Source of the DNA: Oscillospiraceae bacterium
GTDB lineage: Bacteria; Bacillota; Clostridia; Oscillospirales; Ruminococcaceae
Reading direction: 5' to 3'
Length of the DNA stretch: 64,000 nt
Assembly (NCBI GenBank): GCA_004555865.1
Contig: SFJO01000003.1
Span: 62,001-126,000 of the forward strand
The translations under genes were made by a program, and so were the position numbers. Each line of letters begins with the position of its first letter. Within the stretch, counting starts at the first letter, position 1. Shown one piece after another: positions 8,384 to 17,119 of the stretch. The notes under the pieces are model-generated. The model was not told the origin of the DNA. It saw only the letters and a list, made by a program, of their open reading frames with translations, and made no database searches.

Positions 8384-9775
8384 TCAGCCCTTCAGCAGGC
8401 TGATGGCCCCCCGCAGGTAATTTACGCCCACCAGCTCCAGGCCTTCAAACCGCTCCGCGTCCAGATGGCGCAGCCCCACCTTCGGCACAACGGCACGGGT
8501 GAAGCCGATGCGCTGGGCTTCCCGCAGGCGCTGTTCCAGATTGGTCACGTTGCGCACCTCGCCGCCCAAGCCCACCTCGCCGATGGCCACGGTCTTATCG
8601 CCCAGGGGCCGGTCCAGCAGAGAGGACACCAGCGCCAGACACACCGACAGATCGCAGGCGGTTTCGTCCAGCTGCAAGCCGCCCACGATGTTCACGTAGA
8701 CGTCCAGGCCGCCAAAGAAAAAGCCGGCCCGCTTTTCCAGCACCGCCAGAAGCAGATTCATCCGGTTGTAGTCAAACCCGCTGGCCGCCCGCCGGGCGGT
8801 GCCCAGGCTGCTTTTGGTCGCCAGCGCCTGCACTTCGCTGAGGATGGGGCGGGTGCCCTCCATGGTACAGGCCACGCAGTTACCGCTGATTCCCATCGGG
8901 CGGCCTTCCAGCAGCAATTTGGAGGGATTGACGATCTCGGTCAGGCCCTCCCCCGTCATATCAAACATGCCGATTTCGTTGGTGGAACCATAGCGGTTCT
9001 TTGCTGCGCGCAAAATCCGATAGGGCAGCGTCTTGTCCCCTTCAAAATACAGCACCGTGTCCACAATGTGTTCCATTACCTTCGGGCCGGCAATCGCGCC
9101 GTCTTTATTCACGTGGCCCACAATGAAGGTGGGGATCTCCAGACTTTTTGCCACATTCAGCAGGCGGGCGGCACACTCCTTCACCTGCGAGACGCTGCCG
9201 GTCGAAGCGGTCAGATCCGTGGTGTGCATGGTCTGGATGGAGTCGATCACCACCAGATCGGGCTTGTCCCGCTCGATCAGGCCGCAGATTTGGTCAATAT
9301 CATTTTCGGCGGCCAGCAGAATGCTCTCCTGCGCAATGCCCAGCCGGTCGGCGCGCAGCTTTACCTGCCGCACCGATTCCTCACCCGTAATATACAGCAC
9401 CTGAAACCGGCTGGAGATCGCCCCGCACAGCTGCAGCAGCAGGGTGGATTTGCCCGCGCCCGGTTCGCCGCCCAGCAGCACCACGCTTCCCACCACCACG
9501 CCGCCGCCCAGCACCCGGTCCAGCTCGCTGATGCCGGTGACGATCCTGCTTTCCGCCTCTGTTGTGCTGATGCTGGCCAGCGTCTGCGGGCGAATGCTGC
9601 TGATCCCGGTCGGGCGGCCGGCGGCTGCCGCCCGGGACGTGGCCGCCTTCGGTTCCGGCGCCACAACATCCTCCACCATGGTATTCCACGCCCCGCAGGA
9701 CGGGCATTTTCCCATCCAGCGTGGGCTGGTATCGCCGCATTGCGTGCAAACATACACCGTTTTTAACTTTGCCAT
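8384..9775 (-). CDS. radA: DNA repair protein RadA/Sms
   Basis: RadA is a RecA-like branch-migration ATPase used in recombinational repair. All its parts are visible in 463 residues: an N-terminal zinc finger (CTQCG...CPSCG, about 10-30), Walker A GGEPGAGKST (about 100), the RadA signature KNRYGSTNEIG, and a Lon-protease-like C-terminal domain without protease function. The ATG at 9775 begins MAKLKTVYVC, typical for the family. It is followed on the plus strand by a divergent tRNA-Thr gene. Confidence 0.97.
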   Translation of the reverse strand: MAKLKTVYVCTQCGDTSPRWMGKCPSCGAWNTMVEDVVAPEPKAATSRAAAAGRPTGISSIRPQTLASISTTEAESRIVTGISELDRVLGGGVVVGSVVLLGGEPGAGKSTLLLQLCGAISSRFQVLYITGEESVRQVKLRADRLGIAQESILLAAENDIDQICGLIERDKPDLVVIDSIQTMHTTDLTASTGSVSQVKECAARLLNVAKSLEIPTFIVGHVNKDGAIAGPKVMEHIVDTVLYFEGDKTLPYRILRAAKNRYGSTNEIGMFDMTGEGLTEIVNPSKLLLEGRPMGISGNCVACTMEGTRPILSEVQALATKSSLGTARRAASGFDYNRMNLLLAVLEKRAGFFFGGLDVYVNIVGGLQLDETACDLSVCLALVSSLLDRPLGDKTVAIGEVGLGGEVRNVTNLEQRLREAQRIGFTRAVVPKVGLRHLDAERFEGLELVGVNYLRGAISLLKG

Positions 9776-9855
9776 AAATTTCTCCTGAATTTAGACTGTC
9801 ATTCGAGAATCGCCGCTTATGCCGCGGCCCGTAAGAATCCGTGCATCGGAAGGCA

Positions 9856-9884
9856 TTGACAACGAGCAATCCGTGTGATATACT
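9856..9884 (+). promoter_or_regulatory. Promoter of tRNA-Thr(CGU)
   Basis: TTGACA (9856-9861), 17 bases, TATACT (9879-9884), about 30 bases before the tRNA. Confidence 0.85.
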
Positions 9885-9915
9885 AATCAACAGTCGATGT
9901 CTTAAAATCCAATAC

Positions 9916-9991
9916 GCTGGAATAGCTCAGTTGGTAGAGCAGCTGATTCGTAATCAGCAGGTCGCGTGTTCAAGTCACGTTTCCAGCTCCA
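9916..9991 (+). tRNA. tRNA-Thr (anticodon CGT)
   Basis: Full cloverleaf of 76 bases with encoded CCA. The acceptor GCTGGAA pairs with TTCCAGC; the anticodon stem GCTGA/TCAGC closes the loop TTCGTAA, giving anticodon CGT (reads ACG). Confidence 0.95.
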
Positions 9992-10185
9992 GAATTTCTC
10001 TCTGTGTTTGCAGGGAGATTTTTTGTTTTGCATCCGTCTGCCCAACAGGCCGCAACGCATCCAAAAGCGTACTTCCGGGCGGGCAATGATCTCAATGTAG
10101 TACACTTCCTTATAATTGTCAACAACGGAAGGGGAAGGAGCAGAACAGAACCGGCATTCCCGTGCAATGTTGAATGCAGACCTGA

Positions 10186-10335
10186 CGAAAGCGGGATTGC
10201 CGCGAGTGTCAAGTGTCCGCTGAAGGTGAACGTACCTGGCTGAAACGGCAGGACGTATGGGAAAGAAAGCCTGTCAAATTCCGGAAGCTCCCTCCCGAAG
10301 AAGTTGCCGCGCTGAAAAAAATAAGGCCGCCTTGA
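10186..10335 (+). other. Possible small gene or gene remnant, function unknown
   Basis: The stretch 9992-10526 has no convincing gene. Within it, one frame is open from 10186 to a TGA at 10333-10335 and looks protein-like: it begins RKRDCRECQ and ends in a charged K/E-rich tail, and a terminator follows 15 bases later. No ATG is available; a GTG at 10213 would give 40 residues. An in-frame TGA stands just before it, preceded by ATGCAGACC, so this may be the 3' end of a decayed gene. A lone TATAAT at 10111-10116 has no matching -35. I do not recognise the sequence. Confidence 0.25.
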
Positions 10336-10349
10336 ATCGGCTCGGATCG

Positions 10350-10377
10350 CCACGATGCCTACGCACCGTGGTTTTTT
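10350..10377 (+). terminator. Rho-independent terminator
   Basis: Stem CCACG-A-TGC / GCA-C-CGTGG with one mismatch and a four-base loop, followed by six T. It ends whatever is transcribed from 9916 or 10186. Confidence 0.7.
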
Positions 10378-10526
10378 CATGCCTATTTTGCCCGCATCCG
10401 TCCGAACTCGTCACCCGCTCGCCAAAGCAGCCGCGGCACAACGGCCGCACGACCGATTCTCTCGGAGGCAACATCGTAAAGCCCCAAAAAAGAAAAGCGC
10501 CAGAACATACGTCCTGGCGCTGACTG

Positions 10527-10602
10527 TGGAGCGGGTTACGAGGCTCGAACTCGCCACCTTCTGCTTGGGAAGCAGACGCTCTACCGGATGAGCTAAACCC
10601 GC
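10527..10602 (-). tRNA. tRNA-Gly (anticodon CCC)
   Basis: On the minus strand the acceptor GCGGGTT pairs with AACCCGC, followed by TCCA. The anticodon stem TCTGC/GCAGA closes loop TTCCCAA, so the anticodon is CCC (reads GGG). Confidence 0.95.
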
Positions 10603-10717
10603 AGGCAAGCAGTGAACTGCTTACCTGAATATTATACCCTGCTCTTCGGCTTGTGTCAAGGGATTTTTGTGCACATTCTGCACGCATTTTGTCAAGCTGC
10701 TCCGGCGTTCACCGGTA

Positions 10718-12610
10718 TCATGCCTCTTCGTCCTGCTCCTGTTCCTCCATCAGCTTCTCCCATTCTTCATACAGTTCATTCTGGTGGAAGCGGGTGTCGT
10801 CCAAATCATCGCATTTTTCCTGAAGCAGCACATGATCCTTCAGTACTTCCGGGTCGTTGATCTCATTCTCCAGTTCCACAATGTGGGCACCCAGCTGCTC
10901 GATTTCATCCTCGACGGCTTTCAGGCGGGCGCGCAGTTCCGCTCGGCGGCGGCGCTGCTCTTTGCCATAGGCGGGGCGGGGTGCGGCCGTCTGCGGCTTT
11001 TCGGCGGGCGCGGGCACCTCTTTGTCCTTGGCCATTAGCTGCTCATAGCTTTCATACATGGTCGCCTTTCCGTCCTCCAGATAGAGAATCGGGCAGGCCA
11101 GGCTGTTCATTAAGTAACGGTCGTGCGTCACCAGAAGCAGTGTACCTTCGTAGGCCATCAGCGCCTGGGTCAGGCTTTCGCGGGTATAAATGTCCAAATG
11201 GTTGGTGGGCTCATCCAGAAACATCAGGTTCGGCCGCTCCAGCAGGATCTCCGCAAAGCGCAGGCGGGCCATTTCACCGCCGGACAGCTGGCTGCACTCT
11301 TTGAACACGTCCTCGCCCCGGAAGTTGAACCGCGCCAGGTGGCTGCGCACCTCCAGCTCGGTAAACTTCGGGTACTTATCCCAGATGGCGTCGATCACCC
11401 GGCCGGCGCGGCGGGCCTGCTGCTGTTCAAAAATGCTGGTACGGGCCCCGGCGCCCAGCCGCACCATGCCGCCGGAGGGGCGGCGGCGGCCGTCCAGCAC
11501 CTGCAGCAGGGTGGATTTGCCCGCGCCGTTCGGCCCGGCAATGACCAGCCGCTGGCCCCGCAGCACCTGCATGGAGAAGGGCTCCAGCAACGTCCGGGTA
11601 CCGATTTTGATGCACAGGTTTTTCACCGTGACCAACTCGTTGTAGGGTGCAATGTCAAATTCAAAGCGGAACTTCAGTTCCCGCACACCAGCCTTGGGGG
11701 CCTCGGTGATCTCCATTTTTTCCAGCTGCCTGCGGCGGCTCTGCGCCATTTTTGTGGTGGAAGCCCGCACCAGATTCCGGGCCACATAGTCCTCCAGCTT
11801 CTGGGCCTTGGCCACATCCGCGTCGTGCTGCTTCTGCTGCTGAGCAATCGCCATTTCTTTAATCGGCAGATAGGCCGAGAAATTGCCCTTGTAGGTGGTC
11901 AGGCCCTGATTTTCCACCTCCCAGATGCGGTTGCAGACCGCGTCCAGAAAATAGCGGTCATGGCTGACCACCAGCACCGCGCCGGAATAGCTTTTCAGGA
12001 AGTTTTCCAGCCATTCCATCGTGGAAAAGTCCAGATGGTTGGTGGGCTCGTCCAGAATCAGCACATCCGGGTGCTGAAGCAGCAGCTTTGCTAGGCGCAG
12101 GCGGGTCTGCTCGCCGCCGGAAAGGACGGTCACCCGCTTGTCATACGTTTCCGGGCCAAAAGCCATGCCGTTGAGCACCTTTTTAATCTGGATGTCCATG
12201 TTGTAGCCATCGGCGGCATCCACGACGGCGGACAGGTGGGCGTGCTCCTCCAGAAGCTCCTCGCGGCCATCCGCCTCCGGGTGCAGAGCCAGCTGCTTTT
12301 CCACCACCTGCATCCGGGCCATGGCATCCAGCACCGGCTGGAATGCCTTGCGCATTTCGCCGTACACATCCAGAGTGGGGTCCAGCTTGCTGTTCTGTTC
12401 CAGATAGCCCAACGTTACGCCGTGCACAATGGTTAATTCTCCGGCGTCCGGCTGGTATTCCCCGCACAGCATCCTCAGAAGCGTGGTTTTGCCCGCGCCG
12501 TTTTCGCCCACAATGCCAATGCGGTCGCCCTCTTCCACATTGGCGGTAATTCCTTTGAGGATCACGGCCTCGCCGAAATCCTTTTCCAAATTCTGCAGCC
12601 CGATCAACAT
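10718..12610 (-). CDS. ABC-F family ATPase (translation factor type)
   Basis: The 630-residue protein has two ATP-binding cassettes in one chain and no membrane segments: Walker A GENGAGKTT (about residue 37) with LSGGEQTRLRLA, and GPNGAGKSTL (about 370) with LSGGEMARLRFA. Between them lies the long charged linker of ABC-F proteins, and the C-terminus is a coiled coil (about 535-630). ABC-F proteins bind the ribosomal E site; some relieve stalling and others protect against antibiotics. The sequence resembles the housekeeping YdiF/YheS type more than a known resistance type, but linker length alone cannot settle that. It stands alone between tRNA-Gly and a hydrolase pair. Confidence 0.9.
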   Translation of the reverse strand: MLIGLQNLEKDFGEAVILKGITANVEEGDRIGIVGENGAGKTTLLRMLCGEYQPDAGELTIVHGVTLGYLEQNSKLDPTLDVYGEMRKAFQPVLDAMARMQVVEKQLALHPEADGREELLEEHAHLSAVVDAADGYNMDIQIKKVLNGMAFGPETYDKRVTVLSGGEQTRLRLAKLLLQHPDVLILDEPTNHLDFSTMEWLENFLKSYSGAVLVVSHDRYFLDAVCNRIWEVENQGLTTYKGNFSAYLPIKEMAIAQQQKQHDADVAKAQKLEDYVARNLVRASTTKMAQSRRRQLEKMEITEAPKAGVRELKFRFEFDIAPYNELVTVKNLCIKIGTRTLLEPFSMQVLRGQRLVIAGPNGAGKSTLLQVLDGRRRPSGGMVRLGAGARTSIFEQQQARRAGRVIDAIWDKYPKFTELEVRSHLARFNFRGEDVFKECSQLSGGEMARLRFAEILLERPNLMFLDEPTNHLDIYTRESLTQALMAYEGTLLLVTHDRYLMNSLACPILYLEDGKATMYESYEQLMAKDKEVPAPAEKPQTAAPRPAYGKEQRRRRAELRARLKAVEDEIEQLGAHIVELENEINDPEVLKDHVLLQEKCDDLDDTRFHQNELYEEWEKLMEEQEQDEEA

Positions 12611-12732
12611 CGCTTTTTACTCTCCCCTCCCACGGTTCTCCGCGCCGGACTCCGGCACAGCCGCAGGATGCACTTCCTCTGGTTTATCCGAACGGCCGGC
12701 ATTTTTCGCCGTCCGACTGTTTTCGATTGGTT

Positions 12733-13683
12733 TCAGGCCATACGATCCAACGCCCGGTCGCACCAGGCCAGAACATCCGCATACACCTGTTCCCGGTTAA
12801 TCTCATTCAGCATCTCATGGCGTCCGCCGGGGTACAGGGTCAGCGTCAGGTCGGTAAGGCCTGCCTTCTGCAGCATGGCGTACACCTGCCGCACCCCGTT
12901 TCCATAGTCGCCCACCGGGTCGGCATCGCCCGCCAGCAGCAGCACCGGCATGGCCTTGCGCAGCCGGTCGGCCCAATCCTGCCCGCTCACCTGGCGCAGG
13001 GTGCGGGTCAGCTCCCCCATGGCGCTGTTGGTAAACGTGAAGGTACACTTTGGGTCGGCGGCATAACGGCGCACCACGTCCCGGTCCCGGCTGATCCAGT
13101 CATGGGGCGTTTGGGGGTTCTCCACCCGCGCCAGATAATTGCCGAAGGCCAGCTTCTGCAGCAGCGGCGAATGACCGTGCGCCCCCTGCAGCAGGCACAT
13201 CAGGTCGGCTGCCAAGCTGCCCGCGCCGGCCGCCGGGTTCGGCCCCGCCGTTCCGCTGATTACCAGCGCGTCCAGCGCATCCGGATACTCCGCCGCAAAC
13301 CACCGGGCAAAGAAGCTGCCCATGCTGTGCCCCAGCAGAATAACCGGCTGCCCGGGCCAGCGCTCGCGGCCCAGCTCGTTCATGGTTTTCAGGTCCTTCA
13401 ACACAAAGTACCGGCCGTTTTTCTCGGCGAAAAAGCCGTCCTCTCCGCCCAGGTTGCTGGTTCTTCCGTGGCCCAGGTGGTCGTTTCCGAACACCCCATA
13501 GCCGTGGCGCACCAGAAACGCCGCAAAGTCCTCGTAGCGGCCCAGGTGCTCGCACATGCCATGGCACAGCTGCACCAGCGCCTTCGGCCGCTCCAGCTGC
13601 GGTGAAACGAAGAAATACCCCGCCGTTTTCTGCCCGGGGCAGGCGGAATCAAAGCTGATGTTTTCGGTTTTTACTTCCCACAT
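12733..13683 (-). CDS. Alpha/beta hydrolase, monoacylglycerol lipase / S33 type
   Basis: The 316-residue protein has the serine hydrolase elbow GHSMGSFFARWF and early QLCHGMCEHLGRY, which fits the HGxxEH oxyanion region of monoacylglycerol lipase-like hydrolases (Hydrolase_4). Late LLLAGDADPVGDYG and GGRHEMLNE supply the Asp and His. The likely substrate is a monoglyceride, lysophospholipid or other ester; the sequence does not decide. The ATG at 13683 was chosen because GGAGGAG lies seven bases upstream; a TTG six bases earlier is possible. The first 35 bases overlap the end of the HAD gene, so the two are co-translated. Confidence 0.85.
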   Translation of the reverse strand: MWEVKTENISFDSACPGQKTAGYFFVSPQLERPKALVQLCHGMCEHLGRYEDFAAFLVRHGYGVFGNDHLGHGRTSNLGGEDGFFAEKNGRYFVLKDLKTMNELGRERWPGQPVILLGHSMGSFFARWFAAEYPDALDALVISGTAGPNPAAGAGSLAADLMCLLQGAHGHSPLLQKLAFGNYLARVENPQTPHDWISRDRDVVRRYAADPKCTFTFTNSAMGELTRTLRQVSGQDWADRLRKAMPVLLLAGDADPVGDYGNGVRQVYAMLQKAGLTDLTLTLYPGGRHEMLNEINREQVYADVLAWCDRALDRMA

Positions 13684-14383
13684 TTGCAAGCTCCTCCGCT
13701 TCCATCACGATGGGATACAGCTCCTCCAGGCGGGTCACCGTATAGGTGGGCTGGGCGTCCCCCGGCTCCTGGCCGTTCGGGTTGTACCAGCAGGTGTGCA
13801 GCCCCAGCTTGCCGCCGCCCAGCACATCGGTGCGCAGGCTGTCTCCCACAACCAGCACCCGGTCCCGGTGCTCAATGCCCAGCGTGTTCAGCGCCGTGTC
13901 AAAAATCTTTTTGCTGGGCTTTGTGGCCCCCACCTTCTCCGAGACAAACACGCCGTCCAGATAGCGATCCAGCCCGGAGAGCGCCAGCCGGTTCATCTGA
14001 ACCTTTTCAAACCCGTTGGTCACCACCGCCAGCGTGGCCACCTCGCTCAACTCCTTCAGGGCTTCCAGCGCGCCGGGTACGGTGTCACCGTGCTGGGCCA
14101 GCTGCTCCAGATAGGCGCGGCTCATCTGCTGAGCGTCCAAGGGGCGGTTCAATTCTTTTCCTAGGCGGCTGAACCGTTCCACGGCCAGCTTTTCGGCCTT
14201 CATCTCTCCGCGGTCCAGCGCCGCCCACAGGCCCTTATTGATCCGATCGTACAGGGCCACGGTTTCCGCGTCCACCGGAAGTTCAAATTGCGTAAACGTT
14301 TCGTTCAGGGCTTTCCGCTCCGCCTCGTCAAAATCCAGCAGCGTATTGTCTGCATCCAGCAGCAGGCAATAATAGTATGCCAT
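13649..14383 (-). CDS. HAD hydrolase, YjjG-like noncanonical nucleotidase
   Basis: The 244-residue protein carries the four HAD motifs: LLLDADNTLL (Asp10/Asp12), VVTNG, KPSKKIF and VVGDSLRTDVLGG. The helical cap after motif I and the phrase KVGATKPSKKIFD match the YjjG subfamily, which dephosphorylates nucleoside monophosphates, including mutagenic pyrimidines, as a house-cleaning step. It is first in a two-gene unit with the hydrolase above. The ATG at 14383 begins MAYYYCLLLDADNT. Confidence 0.88.
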   Translation of the reverse strand: MAYYYCLLLDADNTLLDFDEAERKALNETFTQFELPVDAETVALYDRINKGLWAALDRGEMKAEKLAVERFSRLGKELNRPLDAQQMSRAYLEQLAQHGDTVPGALEALKELSEVATLAVVTNGFEKVQMNRLALSGLDRYLDGVFVSEKVGATKPSKKIFDTALNTLGIEHRDRVLVVGDSLRTDVLGGGKLGLHTCWYNPNGQEPGDAQPTYTVTRLEELYPIVMEAEELANVGSKNRKHQL

Positions 14384-14595
14384 AGGTCTTTCCCCCTTTT
14401 TCCTGCCATTTTATGGTGTTTCAAGCCGCCTGTTTTTTCGGCACGCGGCCCAATGCACTTCTGCATCTGCCTTATCCGGCAGCGGGCCGCTGTCCCACTG
14501 CACGGAAAATAAGACCAATGGGTTTATTATCCTCTATTTTTATGCTTTCGTCAATGAAAACGCCCGCAAAAGCAGTTTGCTCCCTGCAACAGTAA

Positions 14596-14634
14596 AAAGC
14601 CAGCCGCATCCCCAGGGAATGCAGGCTGGCTTTT
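14596..14634 (-). terminator. Terminator of tRNA-Glu
   Basis: AAAGCCAGCC and GGCTGGCTTT form the stem; on the minus strand a T-run follows. It lies just past the tRNA CCA end. Confidence 0.85.
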
Positions 14635-14635
14635 C

Positions 14636-14710
14636 TGGTGACCCGTACCGGAATCGAACCGATGTTAACGGCGTGAGAGGCCGCTGTCTTAACCGCTTGA
14701 CCAACGGGCC
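14636..14710 (-). tRNA. tRNA-Glu (anticodon CTC)
   Basis: On the minus strand GGCCCGT pairs with ACGGGTC (one G-U), followed by ACCA. The stem GCGGC/GCCGT closes the loop CTCTCAC, giving anticodon CTC (reads GAG). Confidence 0.93.
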
Positions 14711-14723
14711 ATAATTCATTTTT

Positions 14724-14751
14724 ATTATACACCTGTTTTCGTATTTGTCAA
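14724..14751 (-). promoter_or_regulatory. Promoter of tRNA-Glu
   Basis: On the minus strand TTGACA (14751-14746), 16 bases, TATAAT (14729-14724). Confidence 0.8.
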
Positions 14752-14883
14752 GTGATTTGTTGTTCTTTTGGGTGGCTTTTCCATCGCAGATGGCCGTACC
14801 CGGCCGATTTTCTTCCCACAGCTGTGATTCTCAGCCCCGCGCGGGCCGCATTTTCCCGCTTTTTGAACTTTGTTTCGTTCTTG

Positions 14884-14913
14884 TTGACAGTTCCCCCCTG
14901 CTTCCTTTATACT
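14884..14913 (+). promoter_or_regulatory. Promoter of the yitT-like gene
   Basis: TTGACA (14884-14889), 18 bases, TATACT (14908-14913); about 100 bases of leader before the start codon. Confidence 0.75.
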
Positions 14914-15011
14914 TTTTTGTATCTTATGGATTTTTCTGCAGTTTTTTACCCCCGCCCCCTTCTGTGCGCACATCCGCCCCTTCCCCCTACCATCCGAAAG
15001 GAGGAACCGCC

Positions 15012-15905
15012 ATGCCGCATTCTGTTCAGGAATGCACAAAAACGCCCCTTGATGCCAAAAAGGCCGGCGTCGAAATCCTCTGGTTTCTGGCCGGCACCCT
15101 GATGTACGCCCTGGCGCTGAACCTGTTTCTCATTGGCAACAACATCGCCGCCGGTGGTTTTGCAGGCATTGCAACCGTGCTCTGCAACTTCATCCCCATG
15201 AAAGTGGGCACCCTGATGTTCTTGATGAATTTTCCGCTCTTGCTGGCATCGCTTTTCGTCAAAGGCGCAAAGTTCACCGTCAACACTCTGGTGTGCAGTT
15301 TTTTATACAGCGCCATCCTGAATCTGACGGACTTTCTGCCCACCCTGACCACCGACCCGCTGGTGGCCAGCCTGTTCGGCGGGGTGCTCTACGGCATCGG
15401 CATGGTGTGCCTCATCCGCTCCAACAGTTCGGTGGGCGGAACCGACCTGCTCAACCGCCTGCTGGTGGTGGCCTTTCCGCAGGTGAGCGTGGGCAAAATG
15501 TGCATGATCATTGACGGGGCCGCCGTAGTGTTTGCCATGATCGCCTTCCGGGATGTGCAATTGGGCCTGTACGCCATCATCACGCTGTATGTGTGCAGCG
15601 TGTTTGCCGACCACATTATGGGCGGTTTTGACCGGGGGAACCTGTGCTTTGTGATCACCGACGGCGACCCCACGCAGATTGCGCAGGACCTGATGCACCG
15701 GCTGAACCGGGCCGTTACCAAGCTGGACGGCACCGGCATGTACAGCGGCACTCAGCGCAGTGTGCTGATGATGGCTGTGCGCCCCAGTGAGACCTTCATC
15801 GTCAAGCGGGAGATCTACAAGCTGGACCCCCATGCCTTTGTGGTGGTGGCCCAGGCCAACGAGGTTCTGGGCGGCGGGTTCAAGCCTCTGGTGGAAAAGC
15901 CCTAA
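15012..15905 (+). CDS. YitT family membrane protein
   Basis: The 297-residue protein has five or six membrane helices (residues about 20-180), including the family's GNNIAAGGFAGIA and NSSVGGTDLLNRL motifs, and a cytoplasmic C-terminal DUF2179 domain (about 215-290; SGTQRSVLMMAV, KLDPHAFVVVAQANEVLGGGF). The function of YitT proteins is not established; transport of an unknown small molecule is often assumed. The ATG at 15012 has an AGGAGG seven bases upstream. It is monocistronic between its own promoter and terminator. Confidence 0.92.
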   Translation: MPHSVQECTKTPLDAKKAGVEILWFLAGTLMYALALNLFLIGNNIAAGGFAGIATVLCNFIPMKVGTLMFLMNFPLLLASLFVKGAKFTVNTLVCSFLYSAILNLTDFLPTLTTDPLVASLFGGVLYGIGMVCLIRSNSSVGGTDLLNRLLVVAFPQVSVGKMCMIIDGAAVVFAMIAFRDVQLGLYAIITLYVCSVFADHIMGGFDRGNLCFVITDGDPTQIAQDLMHRLNRAVTKLDGTGMYSGTQRSVLMMAVRPSETFIVKREIYKLDPHAFVVVAQANEVLGGGFKPLVEKP

Positions 15906-15933
15906 CGGCGGCCAGATCATAATACCAACACAA

Positions 15934-15974
15934 AATGCGCCCCGTGCGGCATTCGCCGTGCGGGGCGCATGTTT
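15934..15974. terminator. Bidirectional terminator between convergent genes
   Basis: The arms ATGCGCCCCG and CGGGGCGCAT, with A-rich sequence before and TTTT after, can stop transcription from yitT (plus) and from the lectin gene (minus). Confidence 0.8.
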
Positions 15975-16007
15975 TACGGTTTCTTCATGTCAGGCACAGA
16001 AGCGTGC

Positions 16008-16883
16008 TTACTTGGCCTTGCGCTTGCCGGTGGGCTTGCGGGCGGGGCGCTTGGAAGCCAGCTTGGGCTTCTCCACAGTCTTGGGAGTCTCGACCTTCGC
16101 CTCGGCGGGCTTCTCCGCCACCTTGGGAGCCTCGACCTTCGCCTCGGCGGGCTTCTCCGCCGCCTTGGGAGCCTCGACCTTCGCCTCGGCGGGCTTCTCC
16201 ACAGCCTTGGGAGCCTCAGCCTTCGCAGCAGCAGTCTTGCGGGCAGGCTTCTTGGCAGGGGCCTTGGCCTCCTGCTTCACGGCATCGGCCGCGGGGGCCT
16301 TCGGGGCGTCCTTTTTTGCGGCAGGCTTATGGGTGGTCTTTTTGGCCGGGGCCTTCTTCTCGGCGGCTTCGGCGGCAGGCTCAGCAGCCTTTTGGGCAGC
16401 GGGCTTGCGGGCCGCACGCTTCTTCACAGGCTTTGCCTCAGTGATGGTCCAATACTGGTTCTCACCGTCCACGTCCTGCCAGATCTGGGCACGGGTGCCG
16501 TTCTCGGCGCTCATGCCAACCAGATCCACGCACTTGCCGGACACGCTGGACTTCACCTTAAAGCGGCCGTCGTTGGTCGCCTCCAGCACCCACAGCTGGC
16601 TGGAGCCGTTGGCCCCTTCCCACTGGTGCAGCCAGGTGCCGTCGGTGGTACCGCAGGCGACCAGATCCAGCATCTTGCCGGTGAACCGGTTGCAGATGCG
16701 GTACACACCCTGGCCGGCCCGCACGAAGGACCACTGCTGCCACTCCTCACCGGTGTAGTCCCACAGCTGAACGGCGGCACCGTTGTCGGGATTGTAATCC
16801 TTCACTTCCAGCACTTTGCCATTTCCATTGGCAATGGTATAAAACTTCTCCGGCTCGATCAAGGTCTGCTCCATCTTTTTCAT
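16008..16883 (-). CDS. Ricin-type beta-trefoil protein with histone-H1-like tail
   Basis: From the ATG at 16883 the protein has 291 residues. Residues about 5-145 form a ricin-type beta-trefoil (RICIN/RicinB_lectin_2): the Q-x-W repeats are seen as VQLWDY, QQWSF, WLHQWEG, SQLWVLE, AQIWQD and NQYWTI. The rest (about 150-291) is almost only Ala, Lys, Pro and Glu, with AKKPARKTAAAK and repeated EKPAEAKVEAPK units, resembling histone H1 or bacterial HctB/AlgP-like tails. There is no signal peptide or membrane helix, so a cytoplasmic, possibly nucleic-acid-associated sugar- or polymer-binding protein is inferred. RBS GAGGGGGAAAGC. The frame is open 49 codons further 5', but those contain the promoter. 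Confidence 0.85.
   Translation of the reverse strand: MKKMEQTLIEPEKFYTIANGNGKVLEVKDYNPDNGAAVQLWDYTGEEWQQWSFVRAGQGVYRICNRFTGKMLDLVACGTTDGTWLHQWEGANGSSQLWVLEATNDGRFKVKSSVSGKCVDLVGMSAENGTRAQIWQDVDGENQYWTITEAKPVKKRAARKPAAQKAAEPAAEAAEKKAPAKKTTHKPAAKKDAPKAPAADAVKQEAKAPAKKPARKTAAAKAEAPKAVEKPAEAKVEAPKAAEKPAEAKVEAPKVAEKPAEAKVETPKTVEKPKLASKRPARKPTGKRKAK
16078..16226. repeat. Three and a half copies of a 42-bp in-frame repeat
   Basis: Units at 16078-16119, 16120-16161 and 16162-16203, plus a partial one to 16226, differ at only a few bases. Each codes for 14 residues of the Ala/Lys/Glu/Pro tail (core AEAKVEAPK). The length is a multiple of three, so copy-number changes keep the frame. Confidence 0.9.
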
Positions 16884-17001
16884 AATGCTTTCCCCCTCAT
16901 TGTGCAGGCGGATGTGCCGCACTGCGATTGGTTTCGGCAGCGCCGCCCGCACCTTTGCGGTACCCACGCGTGTGTTGCCTTTGTTCTTATAACCTGGTAA
17001 A

Positions 17002-17030
17002 ATTATACTCGTCTTCTCCAGTTCCGTCAA
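17002..17030 (-). promoter_or_regulatory. Promoter of the ricin-domain gene
   Basis: On the minus strand TTGACG (17030-17025), 17 bases, TATAAT (17007-17002): near consensus, suggesting strong vegetative expression, with a leader of about 110 bases. Confidence 0.8.
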
Positions 17031-17119
17031 GCGAACTCATTCAAACACCGTTGTTTTATCCAATTGTTTCATTTTGTCCACCGGCTTTTTCATGGAAAGC
17101 ATTCAGGAAAGGAACTCTG

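Noticed and set aside
9992..10349. 6S RNA or SRP RNA between tRNA-Thr and tRNA-Gly
   Set aside because: The ends do not pair as in 6S RNA and the SRP loop motif is absent.
13684..13689. TTG start for the hydrolase at 13689
   Set aside because: The ATG at 13683 has better spacing to GGAGGAG; kept only as an alternative.
16078..16226. Tandem repeats considered as a CRISPR array
   Set aside because: Units are contiguous without spacers and lie in frame within a coding region.
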